The notes below the pieces were generated by a model. The model was not told where the DNA came from. It did no database searches and saw nothing but the letters and a program-made list of their open reading frames with translations. Positions 7,973-15,749 of a DNA stretch of 39,838 nucleotides are shown one piece after another. The DNA lies in contig DBTL01000084.1 in assembly GCA_002307035.1 (NCBI GenBank), positions 1-39,838 of the forward strand. The letters are read 5' to 3'. How positions within the stretch are numbered: the first letter of the stretch is position 1; each line of letters opens with the position of its first letter. Both the position numbers and the translations under genes were made by a program. This DNA comes from Bacteroides sp. UBA1317. GTDB taxonomy: Bacteria; Bacteroidota; Bacteroidia; Bacteroidales; Bacteroidaceae.

Positions 7973-8728
7973 TTTATTCTTGTTTTCAAGCAGCACGCGT
8001 GTGTGCAATAATAATTCTCTGCCACCTATTGCACCGTGCCCGGGTATAACAATACGTGCATCGGGATATTTATTGATTACTTTATCAATGGTTGAAGGCC
8101 ACTCGTTCACTGCTGCATCCGACAAGTTTCCTAATCCGGTGGCATGAACCTCTTTCACCATGCAGCCTCCAAAAAGAATTTTCTCAGAAGGAATCCACAC
8201 CACAATGTTGTCTGTAGAGTGTCCGCCTCCCGGATAATAACAACACAAATCCATATCACCCAACTTCACGGTCAGTGAATCAGTGAAGCCATAATCGGGT
8301 ACAGGTAATTTCTTTTCGCGTGTTAAATCAATTGTCATTTGGTTGGCATACGATTTCACTCCTTTTTTCTGCAAGTAAGAGAGCCCACCCAAGCAATCGC
8401 CATGCCAATGGTTGGGAATAAATGTAGTCAGTTTGGCCTGCAATCCTTGTTCAATCCAGTCCACAAGAATGGCAGTTCGTTCGTCGTTGGCCGGCGTATC
8501 GAGCAAAGCCGCCTCACCGTTGTTAACCAAAATGAGTCCGTTACACGGCACTATACCAAAGCTTCCCATATCATCATAAGACACATAAAAGTAAGCCTTA
8601 CTTGATAGTTTGACTACCTCTATACCCGGAGCTACAGTTATTTTATCAAATACCTCTTTGTTCTGAGCACTTAAGTTTAAAGAGAATACCGATAAGAAAG
8701 CTATTAATAATAAGTGTTGAAGTTTCAT
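7970..8728 (-). CDS. bla: Subclass B1 metallo-beta-lactamase, CcrA/CfiA-like
   Basis: 252 residues with a signal peptide ending at LSAQ (~1-21), so periplasmic. All B1 zinc ligands are present: His107, His109 and Asp111 in NHWHGDC, His170 in GGGHSTDN, Cys189 in FGGCM, and His231 in PGHG. Lys192 and Asn201 match the substrate-contacting Lys224 and Asn233 of B1 numbering. Blocks such as TTFIPNHWHGDC, SYANQMTIDL and GFTDSLTV are very close to B. fragilis CcrA as I remember it, so I place it nearest CcrA/CfiA and its relatives. Enzymes of this kind hydrolyse penicillins, cephalosporins and carbapenems. Here function is inferred from conserved residues. No IS element lies upstream; a native-type promoter does. 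Confidence 0.9.
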   Translation of the reverse strand: MKLQHLLLIAFLSVFSLNLSAQNKEVFDKITVAPGIEVVKLSSKAYFYVSYDDMGSFGIVPCNGLILVNNGEAALLDTPANDERTAILVDWIEQGLQAKLTTFIPNHWHGDCLGGLSYLQKKGVKSYANQMTIDLTREKKLPVPDYGFTDSLTVKLGDMDLCCYYPGGGHSTDNIVVWIPSEKILFGGCMVKEVHATGLGNLSDAAVNEWPSTIDKVINKYPDARIVIPGHGAIGGRELLLHTRVLLENKNK

Positions 8729-8741
8729 GCTTAAGTCCTTG

Positions 8742-8822
8742 TTTAATCATACTTAAAACTATTGGCAAATATAGCAAAACTTTTAAGTATAAATAATATT
8801 AGAAAGGCTTAATCAGCTAATT
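8742..8822 (-). promoter_or_regulatory. Beta-lactamase promoter within upstream repeat, copy B
   Basis: On the - strand TATATTTG (8766-8773 as its complement) is an exact -7 box, giving a leader of about 30 nt before the ATG at 8728. A -33 TTTG is not clear. Arms TACTTAAAACT (8750-8760) and ACTTTTAAGTA (8779-8789) form an imperfect palindrome around the box, as in copy A (7009-7090). The shared element suggests a common regulator for the two genes, or a recombination-derived copy. Confidence 0.6.
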
Positions 8823-8908
8823 TCAATTATTATTATTTTCCATGCAGTATTTTTATTTCTCTTGCATTTACGTAATATATTATTGCTAGACTTTTTAAAT
8901 AATAACCT

Positions 8909-10144
8909 ATGAAAGACTTTTTAAAATTTATGCTAGTCAGCCCGTTGTTATGGGCTATGTCTTGTTCATCAGATGATTCAAACTCCAAACAAGTTCCTGA
9001 TGCTGAGCCTATTGTTCTTAAATCGGACTTTGACAGCAAGATGAACACAAACAATCTATTTGCTATCAATCTTTTTAAAACGACGGTTGAAAAATCGGAC
9101 GGTAATGTGTTGGTTTCCCCTCTGAGTGTCAACATGGCATTGAACATGACATGGAATGGGGCCGATGGCACAACTAAGAGTGAAATGCAGCAAATGCTAG
9201 GCAATGAAGGATATACTCCGAGCGAGATTAATGAGTATTCAAAATCGTTGAGCGAAGCCTTGTTGAAAGTTGATCCTACAACTGAACTACTGATAGCCAA
9301 CTCTATCTGGACGACTAAAGACTTGCCACTGGAGAAATCATTTATAGAGGTAAATCAGAATAATTATAATGCAACAGTAGAAGAAGTCGACTTTTCGTCT
9401 CCTGCGACTCTTGGAAAGATAAACACTTGGTGCAGTGAAAAGACGAAGGGAAAAATTCCTAAAGCGTTGGATCAGTTGGCTTCTGAAACAAAATTTGCTT
9501 TGATTAATGCATTGTATTTTAAAGGTAAATGGCGTTCAAAGTTTGATGCGAAGAACACTGTTGATGCTCTTTTTGCCAATGCAGATGGGAAAAGACCAAT
9601 TGTTAAGATGATGATTCAGGAGAGTAGTTTTGGATATACGGATAATGAAAATTGGCGTTGTTTGAGTTTGCCGTATGGAAATAATGCGTTCAGTATGGTC
9701 ATTTTATTACCTAACAATGGAAAAAAAATGAACGATTTGTTTCCGACTCTGACGGCGGATTCATGGAGTACAATGCTAGATAGATTGAGCAACCACAAGG
9801 TGGTGGTGAGACTTCCACGCTTTAAAGGTGAATATGCTTATGATATGCACAAAGAGATATTACCAGCTATGGGCATGAAGCAGGCATTTAATCCAGATGA
9901 AGCTAACTTTAGTAAAATGTGTAGCTTAGCGCCACTTTACATAACGCAAGTTGTGCACAAAACATTTGTGGAAGTGAATGAAGAGGGGACAGAAGCGGCA
10001 GCAATCACAGTTGTTGTTGGAGAGGTTACATCTGTAGGACCGGAATCAACAATTGATTTTTTTGTTGACCAACCATTTATTTATGCCATACGCGAAAATA
10101 GCACGGGTACAATCTTATTTATCGGAAAGGTGGATAATTTTTAA
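8909..10144 (+). CDS. Serpin family lipoprotein (protease inhibitor)
   Basis: 411 residues. The lipoprotein signal ends in lipobox WAMSC (Cys19), so it is probably outer-membrane anchored. The serpin fold is clear: NVLVSPLSVNMALNM near the start, FALINALYFKGKW mid-way, HKTFVEVNEEGTEAAAIT hinge (~355-372), and the C-terminal signature FFVDQPFIYAIRENSTGTILFIGKV. The small-residue hinge (GTEAAA) is that of inhibitory serpins. The reactive loop reads VVVGEVTSVGPE, so P1 is probably near the Val-Thr-Ser, which argues for an elastase-like rather than trypsin-like target (inference). Gut Bacteroidetes serpins such as miropin inhibit host or own proteases. Its end overlaps the convergent cdd gene. 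Confidence 0.9.
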   Translation: MKDFLKFMLVSPLLWAMSCSSDDSNSKQVPDAEPIVLKSDFDSKMNTNNLFAINLFKTTVEKSDGNVLVSPLSVNMALNMTWNGADGTTKSEMQQMLGNEGYTPSEINEYSKSLSEALLKVDPTTELLIANSIWTTKDLPLEKSFIEVNQNNYNATVEEVDFSSPATLGKINTWCSEKTKGKIPKALDQLASETKFALINALYFKGKWRSKFDAKNTVDALFANADGKRPIVKMMIQESSFGYTDNENWRCLSLPYGNNAFSMVILLPNNGKKMNDLFPTLTADSWSTMLDRLSNHKVVVRLPRFKGEYAYDMHKEILPAMGMKQAFNPDEANFSKMCSLAPLYITQVVHKTFVEVNEEGTEAAAITVVVGEVTSVGPESTIDFFVDQPFIYAIRENSTGTILFIGKVDNF

Positions 10145-10617
10145 AGCTCTGATCCATCAAATGACAGGGGAAGCAAATCTTTAATACTTTTTACTTCGTA
10201 GATAGCTTCCCTGCCATAAAGCAGAATGCGAATGGGTTGTTTGTAACGCATCTCCGTTTCGAGTATCACTTGCCGACAAGCGCCACAAGGAGGGATGGGA
10301 GATGAGATAAAATCTGTTTCAGTGCGGGCAGCAATGGCAAGTGTAGTCACTGCCTGATCTGGATATTGCGAATTGGCGTAGAATAAGGTAGTGCGTTCTG
10401 CACAAAGCCCTGAAGGATAAGCGGCATTCTCCTGGTTGGTTCCGGTTATCATTACTCCGTTGGCCAATCGGGCAGCAGCTCCAACCCTAAAATGAGAGTA
10501 AGGTGCATAGCTTCGAGCAGTGGCATCCATGGCTGCACAAACCAAAGCATGATCTATTTCCGAGAGTTCATCGTATTGATATACTTTAAGTACGGCGGTG
10601 ATAGTGAGCTCTTTCAT
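10141..10617 (-). CDS. cdd: Cytidine deaminase
   Basis: 158 residues, homotetrameric-type size. Catalytic motif CAER (Cys72, Glu74) and zinc ligands in PCGACRQ (Cys111, Cys114) are intact. SHFRVGAAAR and the GTNQENAAYPSGL substrate loop are also present. It converts cytidine and deoxycytidine to uridine forms in pyrimidine salvage, in the cytosol. It ends tail-to-tail with the serpin gene, sharing three to four bases of the TTAA, and is divergent from the LysM gene. Confidence 0.93.
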   Translation of the reverse strand: MKELTITAVLKVYQYDELSEIDHALVCAAMDATARSYAPYSHFRVGAAARLANGVMITGTNQENAAYPSGLCAERTTLFYANSQYPDQAVTTLAIAARTETDFISSPIPPCGACRQVILETEMRYKQPIRILLYGREAIYEVKSIKDLLPLSFDGSEL

Positions 10618-10647
10618 AATTCGTTCTGTTTTTTAGAGTTGGGGTGA

Positions 10648-10655
10648 CAAAGTTA
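10648..10655 (-). promoter_or_regulatory. -7 box of the cdd promoter
   Basis: The - strand reads TAACTTTG, an exact TAnnTTTG box, about 30 bases before the ATG at 10617. No clear -33 TTTG at the usual spacing. Confidence 0.5.
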
Positions 10656-10722
10656 ACAAAGAGATTGATAATCCGGATAATTTTTATGATTTTTGTACCT
10701 TGATTACCAATAACTTCAATGA

Positions 10723-11646
10723 ATGGCCAACGAAATGTATCAAAAAACGTATATAAGTATTATACTTTTTACCCTTTTATCTGCTTTTGCTGTCACTAGT
10801 GCGCAGGCGCAACGAAAAAATCAACGTTATACAGAGTATATTGACAGATATAATTCACTTGCTGTAGAGCAAATGAAGATTCATAAGATACCTGCGAGCA
10901 TTACTTTAGCACAGGGATTGCTTGAGAGTGGAGCCGGATATAGCGAATTGGCTCGTAAGAGTAATAATCATTTTGGCATTAAGTGTGGTAACTGGCGCGG
11001 TCCTACGGTGAGGCACGATGATGATGCGCGACAAGAGTGCTTTCGTGCTTATGACGATCCTGTTGATTCGTACGAAGATCATTCGTTGTTTTTGAGAAAG
11101 GGGGCACGTTATGCTTTTCTGTTCCGTTTGGATATAACCGATTATAAAGCTTGGGCCCGAGGATTGAAACAGGCCGGTTATGCCACAGATCCGTCGTATG
11201 CTAATCGGTTAATTACTATAATAGAAGATTATGAACTATACAAATATGATACTGAACGTCATCATGGCAGATCTGCTCATAAAAAAGAGGAATATATTAC
11301 TTTTAATTCTCATCAAGTTTACTTGGCCAACGATTTGGCTTATGTCATAGCTCGTAGAGGCGATACTTTTGAAAGTCTATCAAAAGAGTTTGATATTAGT
11401 AGTAGAAAGCTTGTGAAGTATAACGATTTGCAAAAAGATTATACGATAACCGACGGAGACATTATCTATCTTCATGCTAAAAACAAGAAGGCAGCTAAGG
11501 CTTATGTGGTACATGTGGTAAGAGATGGTGATTCCATGCATACCATTTCTCAAAAATATGGCATTCGTTTGAAGAATCTATATAAGATGAACCGCAAAGA
11601 ACCGGATTATGTGCCTGAAGTGGGCGATAGATTGCGATTGAGGTAA
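10723..11646 (+). CDS. Glucosaminidase-domain peptidoglycan hydrolase with two LysM repeats
   Basis: 307 residues. ATG 10723 is used, but ATG 10735 also gives a good signal peptide (hydrophobic ~10-26, then AQAQ). Residues ~36-175 are a glucosaminidase domain: LAQGLLESGAGYSELARKSNNHFGIK with the likely catalytic Glu68, then AYDDPVDSYEDHSLFL. Two LysM repeats follow (~197-253 and ~261-307). Enzymes of this build cut beta-1,4 N-acetylglucosaminyl bonds in peptidoglycan. Single gene, closed by a strong terminator. Promoter: GATTTTTG at 10688-10695 is one base off the -7 box. Confidence 0.88.
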   Translation: MANEMYQKTYISIILFTLLSAFAVTSAQAQRKNQRYTEYIDRYNSLAVEQMKIHKIPASITLAQGLLESGAGYSELARKSNNHFGIKCGNWRGPTVRHDDDARQECFRAYDDPVDSYEDHSLFLRKGARYAFLFRLDITDYKAWARGLKQAGYATDPSYANRLITIIEDYELYKYDTERHHGRSAHKKEEYITFNSHQVYLANDLAYVIARRGDTFESLSKEFDISSRKLVKYNDLQKDYTITDGDIIYLHAKNKKAAKAYVVHVVRDGDSMHTISQKYGIRLKNLYKMNRKEPDYVPEVGDRLRLR

Positions 11647-11683
11647 TGATGTTATTGCTTCTTTAAATACTGCAAAAACGTAC

Positions 11684-11717
11684 AAGGTGTTCGGAAACGA
11701 ACACCTTTCTTTTTTTA
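11684..11717 (+). terminator. Rho-independent terminator after the LysM gene
   Basis: A perfect 10 bp stem, AAGGTGTTCG (11684-11693) with CGAACACCTT (11698-11707), a GAAA loop, and a T-rich tail to 11717. The same bases hold the palindrome discussed as an upstream activator site for the adaptor gene. Confidence 0.9.
11688..11703. promoter_or_regulatory. Candidate activator-binding palindrome, adaptor gene
   Basis: TGTTCGGAAACGAACA, that is TGTTC-N6-GAACA. Its centre (11695.5) lies 53.5 bp before the first base of the sigma-54-like -24 element at 11749. The TolC gene has the same half-sites at the same distance. Probable site for the NtrC-type regulator encoded at 31062-32420 (inference). Confidence 0.6.
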
Positions 11718-11748
11718 TTATCACCTGTATTTCAGCTAGTTGGCTCTT

Positions 11749-11763
11749 TGGCATAGCGATTGA
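11749..11763 (+). promoter_or_regulatory. Sigma-54-like promoter of the adaptor/permease operon
   Basis: TGGCAT-AGCGA-TTGA: the -24 GG and the -12 TTG(A) are spaced as in sigma-54 promoters. The last base is A where C is usual, as in the TolC promoter here. The predicted start near 11775 lies after the in-frame TTG at 11760, which supports ATG 11811 as the real start. Confidence 0.6.
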
Positions 11764-11810
11764 TATTAAAAAATGTGTATTCTAAATTGAATTTAATAAT
11801 CAATCATAGC

Positions 11811-13058
11811 ATGGACAGAGAGATTCCTAAAAAAGAGCGCCTCAAAGAGCGTAATAAGAAGATCATTCGATTCTCTATAATCGGCATTGTATGCATTGTT
11901 GCTATTAGTGTGCTTATTTCGCTAATGCGTACGGGGGTTATCAGAAAAGATTTGATATTTTCTACCGTTGACAAAGGAACGATTGAAGTGAGCGTTAGCG
12001 CTTCCGGAAAGGTTGCACCGGCTTTCGAAGAGATCATTAATTCGCCTATTAATAGTCGAATAGTTGAAGTTTATCGCAAGGGGGGGGACTCGGTCGATAT
12101 GGGTACTCCTATCTTGAAGTTGGATTTGCAAAGTGCTGAGACGGATTATAAAAAATTATTGGATGAAGAGCAGATGCGTCGTTATAAACTGGATCAGCTG
12201 AAGGTAAACAATCAGACGAAACTGAATGATATGGCGATGCAGATTAAGGTTTCTGCCATGAAACTGAACCGCATGAAGGTGGAGTTGCGCAATGAATACT
12301 ATCTGGATAGTCTTGGTGCAGGCACCACAGATAAAGTACGTCAGGCTGAATTGAGTTATAACGTGGCTCAGTTGGAATATGAACAGTTGAGGCAACAATA
12401 TGCCAACGAAAAGCAGGTGCGGGCTGCGGAGCTAAAAGTGCAAGAACTAGACTTTAATATATTTAGAAAATCATTAGCCGAGATGAAGCGTACACTAGAC
12501 GATGCGCAGATTCGCTCTCCACGCAAAGCAATCCTTACCTATATTAATAATCAGGTGGGCGCACAAGTGCCACAAGGTGGACAAGTCGCTATCATTTCAG
12601 ATTTGAGCCATTTTAAGGTGGAAGGTGAGATAGCCGATACGTACGGAGATCGTGTGTCGGCAGGTGGCAAGGCCATCGTGAAGATTGGGAGCGAGAAGTT
12701 GGAAGGAACAGTGTCTAGCGTGACCCCATTGTCGAAAAATGGTGTGATCTCATTTACCGTGCAGTTGGCCGAAGATAACAACAAACGTCTCCGCTCAGGT
12801 TTAAAAGTAGATGTGTACGTAATGAATGCGGTGAAAGAAGGTGTGATGCGCATTGCCAATGCATCGTTCTATGTAGGTCGTGGAGAGTACGAACTCTTTG
12901 TACAGACTTCTTCGGATGAGATTGTGAAGCGGAAAGTACAACTGGGTGATTCTAATTTTGAATACGTAGAGGTGCTCAGTGGCTTGAAGCAGGGTGACAA
13001 AGTTGTGGTTTCGGACATGACCTCTTACAAGAATAAGAATAAACTGAAGGTAAAATAG
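11811..13058 (+). CDS. HlyD/MacA-type periplasmic adaptor (membrane fusion protein)
   Basis: 415 residues from ATG 11811. One membrane helix (~20-39) follows a basic N-terminus. A lipoyl-like half (INSRIVEVYRKGGDSVDMGTPILKL, ~75-100), a long coiled-coil hairpin (~100-220, rich in Leu/Glu/Lys/Arg), the second lipoyl half (IRSPRKAILTYI), and beta-barrel and membrane-proximal domains follow. It would join inner-membrane MacB-like permeases to the TolC-like channel at 29516. It is the first gene of the array and the only adaptor for ten permeases. The sigma-54-like promoter suggests activation by the local NtrC-type regulator. Confidence 0.9.
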   Translation: MDREIPKKERLKERNKKIIRFSIIGIVCIVAISVLISLMRTGVIRKDLIFSTVDKGTIEVSVSASGKVAPAFEEIINSPINSRIVEVYRKGGDSVDMGTPILKLDLQSAETDYKKLLDEEQMRRYKLDQLKVNNQTKLNDMAMQIKVSAMKLNRMKVELRNEYYLDSLGAGTTDKVRQAELSYNVAQLEYEQLRQQYANEKQVRAAELKVQELDFNIFRKSLAEMKRTLDDAQIRSPRKAILTYINNQVGAQVPQGGQVAIISDLSHFKVEGEIADTYGDRVSAGGKAIVKIGSEKLEGTVSSVTPLSKNGVISFTVQLAEDNNKRLRSGLKVDVYVMNAVKEGVMRIANASFYVGRGEYELFVQTSSDEIVKRKVQLGDSNFEYVEVLSGLKQGDKVVVSDMTSYKNKNKLKVK

Positions 13059-13104
13059 AATTTAGCATACATCGACTGAAAGAGAAATTAAATACATCTG
13101 CATT

Positions 13105-14388
13105 ATGGTGAGATTATACTTGAAGCAAGCATGGCAATTATTGAAACAGAATCTTTTATTCAGTAGCATTTCTATAATAGGAACAGCTTTAGCGATTTCT
13201 CTCATTATGATGTTAGTGGTAGCGTTCCAATCCCGGATAATGAACTATGGGCCTGAAGTGAACCGCAACCGTACGCTTTATGTGAAGTGGGCAGGTATTC
13301 AAAAAAAAGATACTCACGAGAATAACGGTAATGGATATCTTTCGTTGAAAACGGCAGATATTTGTTTCCGTTCGCTTAAAACACCGGAGGTTGTTAGTGT
13401 TGTTTCTCCCTTGCAAACCCGATTGGCAGCATTGCCGGGAGGGAGTAAGGCAACACGGTGTAGTACTCTTTTTACCGATGATCAATTTTGGAAAGTGTTT
13501 CGTTTTCGTATCATGAGTGGCAAGGTTTATGATCGTGTTGATCTTGATGCTGCAATTCATAAAGCGGTGATATCAGAAAGTATGGCACGTATGCTTTTCG
13601 GTGATGCCAATGTTGCTGTAGGAAAAACCGTTACGCTTGACTACCATCCTTTTACTGTTTGTGCGGTGGTGGATGATGTTTCTACTCTGGCAACGGATGC
13701 TTACGCACAAGTTTGGATTCCTTATACAGCAGGACAAATCCGTCGGAATCCATGGGCGGAAGAAATTTCCGGTAATTATAAAGCTTTTATTCTGGCACAT
13801 CGTTCAAGTGATTTTCCTGCTATTCGTGCAGAAATAGAACAAAGAGTGAGGGTTTACAATGCTTCGTTACGGGAATATGAGCTAAATTTAAGAAGTCAGC
13901 CTGATACGAAGCTCGTCGAGATGGGCCGTTTTGGACCGGGAGATCCGGATACCGTGTCGTTAGTTATGAAGTTCATTCTTACTATAATAATGCTTTTAAT
14001 TGTTCCGGCAGTGAATATATCAGGACTAACTTTGAGCCGCATTTACCAACGTATGCCTGAGATAGGAGTACGTCGAGCCTACGGAGCTACTCGAATGGAG
14101 TTGATGCAGCAGATTCTGATAGAGAATTTATTGCTTTCTATACTTGGTGGATTACTAGGAGTGTTACTTAGTTATGTGGGACTTTCTCTCTGCCGTGATT
14201 GGGCATTGGGATCTACAGCTTATTTTGGAATGCACATTAAACCTGATCTGGACTTTTCTCTCTATCTAAATCCGTGGATACTCTTCTTGGCAATACTCTT
14301 TTGTCTTGTCCTCAATTTGTTGAGTGCCGGTATACCCGCTTGGCGCGGATCTTCAGCAGGTATTGTGAAAGCTATTAGTAACGAATAA
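13105..14388 (+). CDS. ABC transporter permease 1 (MacB/FtsX type, form A)
   Basis: 427 residues. One N-terminal helix (~18-40), a large periplasmic MacB_PCD-like domain (~42-280), then three helices (~287-305, ~335-360, ~390-410). The cytosolic FtsX loop reads MPEIGVRRAYGATRMEL. N-terminal PEVNRNRTLYVKW and C-terminal LSAGIPAWRGSSAGIV mark what I call form A, which always precedes a form B protein here. First permease after the adaptor (46 bp gap). MacB-like transporters drive efflux from the periplasm rather than across the inner membrane. Substrate unknown. Confidence 0.9.
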   Translation: MVRLYLKQAWQLLKQNLLFSSISIIGTALAISLIMMLVVAFQSRIMNYGPEVNRNRTLYVKWAGIQKKDTHENNGNGYLSLKTADICFRSLKTPEVVSVVSPLQTRLAALPGGSKATRCSTLFTDDQFWKVFRFRIMSGKVYDRVDLDAAIHKAVISESMARMLFGDANVAVGKTVTLDYHPFTVCAVVDDVSTLATDAYAQVWIPYTAGQIRRNPWAEEISGNYKAFILAHRSSDFPAIRAEIEQRVRVYNASLREYELNLRSQPDTKLVEMGRFGPGDPDTVSLVMKFILTIIMLLIVPAVNISGLTLSRIYQRMPEIGVRRAYGATRMELMQQILIENLLLSILGGLLGVLLSYVGLSLCRDWALGSTAYFGMHIKPDLDFSLYLNPWILFLAILFCLVLNLLSAGIPAWRGSSAGIVKAISNE

Positions 14389-14399
14389 ACTCTGATGAA

Positions 14400-15683
14400 A
14401 TGCTAAAACACCTTATACATTTGGTTTGGAATCAGCGGAAGCATAATGCTTGGTTGTGGGTTGAGTTGATATTAGTCATTCTCTGTCTTTGGTATGTAGC
14501 ATTGTCGCTCTACAATAACTATTGTTTCTATGCTGCCCCACTGGGGTTTGACATTAGTCACACTTATCGTTTGGATGTTGCGGAACGTGACTCAGACGCC
14601 GAGGGATATATTGTGTCTCAAACTAAAGATTCACAAACGGGAACCAATCTTCTCAAATTAGTGGAACGTTTGCGGCACCTCGAAGGTGTAGAAGGGATTT
14701 CTCTTTCGCTTACTGCTCATCCTTATAATGGAATGAGCACTTATGTACAAGCGTCTGTGGATACAACTGCTACCCGATTGTTATGGTATCGGGTAAGCGA
14801 TTCTTTTTTTGATGTTTTTCGTATCAAAGAATCGGATGGAGCTTTTCTGCGTGGTAAGCTTACTGATACATCGGTTATCTTGACTCAGGATGCGGCTCGC
14901 AAGATGTTCCCTATTATTACTAATGCTACAGGTAGATCGATTGTTTTCTCTCAGTTAGGTGAACAGGCAAAAATTTCGGCTATTTCCACTCCGGTGAGTT
15001 ATGCTGAATTTTATGGCTGTACACCTTCTGTTTATACCCTTTTGACTGATAAAACAATTGAAACAGGTATCAATAGCGAGAACCTTGAGATGGTAGAGAT
15101 ATGTCTTCGTATGTATCCAGAAGCAGATCGCTCTGATTTACCCGAGAAATTTCTTACAGAGTATAGTTCCAAACTTGGAGTAGGGAATTTATATATCAGA
15201 GACATCCGTTCGCTTGAATACCTTCGTTCTGATCTTATTTCATCAGGAGTAAAAGCGATACGTATGAATATCTTGATGGCTGGCTTCTTGCTACTTAGCG
15301 TTTTTCTTGGCGTAACGGGTACTTTTCTTTTCCGTACTCGCCAAAGACAACCTGAGCTCGCCTTGCGATTAGCTTTGGGTGCCAGTCGTCAGCGCTTATT
15401 GACTTTATTGCTTGGAGAAGGCGGAGTACTCTTTATCCTAGCTCTATTGCCTGCTATGCTTGTAGCCTGGAACATTTTTTATGCAACAGGAGGTATGATC
15501 AGTGCAGGAACTTCTTTTGGCTTTTCGTTGGAGGAAGAAGGAGCTTTTCTACGTTTCGATCGCTTCTTGGTGGCTGTGTTTATCAGTTCAATACTCACTA
15601 TTCTGATGATGGTTACTGGCATTTTGTTTCCAGCTGTTCGGGCTATGAACATTCAGCCTGCTGAGGCATTGCACGAAGAGTAA
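14400..15683 (+). CDS. ABC transporter permease 2 (MacB/FtsX type, form B)
   Basis: 427 residues, partner of permease 1 (11 bp gap). The N-terminus NQRKHNAWLWVELILVILCL is a helix. The periplasmic domain runs from ~50 to ~280. Three C-terminal helices follow, with the loop FRTRQRQPELALRLALGASRQRL between them. The end FPAVRAMNIQPAEALHEE is the form B signature. Forms A and B likely make a heterodimer in place of a MacB homodimer. Just after its stop lies a relic of an ATPase gene start (15705-15749), the same junction seen after permease 4. Confidence 0.9.
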   Translation: MLKHLIHLVWNQRKHNAWLWVELILVILCLWYVALSLYNNYCFYAAPLGFDISHTYRLDVAERDSDAEGYIVSQTKDSQTGTNLLKLVERLRHLEGVEGISLSLTAHPYNGMSTYVQASVDTTATRLLWYRVSDSFFDVFRIKESDGAFLRGKLTDTSVILTQDAARKMFPIITNATGRSIVFSQLGEQAKISAISTPVSYAEFYGCTPSVYTLLTDKTIETGINSENLEMVEICLRMYPEADRSDLPEKFLTEYSSKLGVGNLYIRDIRSLEYLRSDLISSGVKAIRMNILMAGFLLLSVFLGVTGTFLFRTRQRQPELALRLALGASRQRLLTLLLGEGGVLFILALLPAMLVAWNIFYATGGMISAGTSFGFSLEEEGAFLRFDRFLVAVFISSILTILMMVTGILFPAVRAMNIQPAEALHEE

Positions 15684-15704
15684 TAATTTAAAATATGAAA
15701 GATT

Positions 15705-15749
15705 ATGATTACACTAACTTCTCTGTCTAAAAAATATCGTATAAAATGA
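15705..15749 (+). pseudogene. Relic of an ATPase gene start (14 codons)
   Basis: ATG 15705 opens a frame MITLTSLSKKYRIK followed by TGA. The intact ATPase at 18323 begins MITLTSLSKIYRTN, so 11 of 14 residues agree, and the DNA from the upstream GATT through ACTTCTCT is identical. The relic overlaps the next permease start (ATGA at 15746-15749), so it may act as a short leader that couples translation. It marks where a second ATPase gene was lost. Confidence 0.85.

Noticed and set aside
7009..8822. The repeat pair 7009/8742 as ends of an insertion sequence
   Set aside because: The copies are direct, not inverted, there is no transposase between them and no target duplication is visible; both serve as upstream regions.
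11760..11810. TTG 11760 as start of the adaptor
   Set aside because: It lies upstream of the predicted transcription start, and ATG 11811 gives a normal basic N-terminus before the membrane helix.
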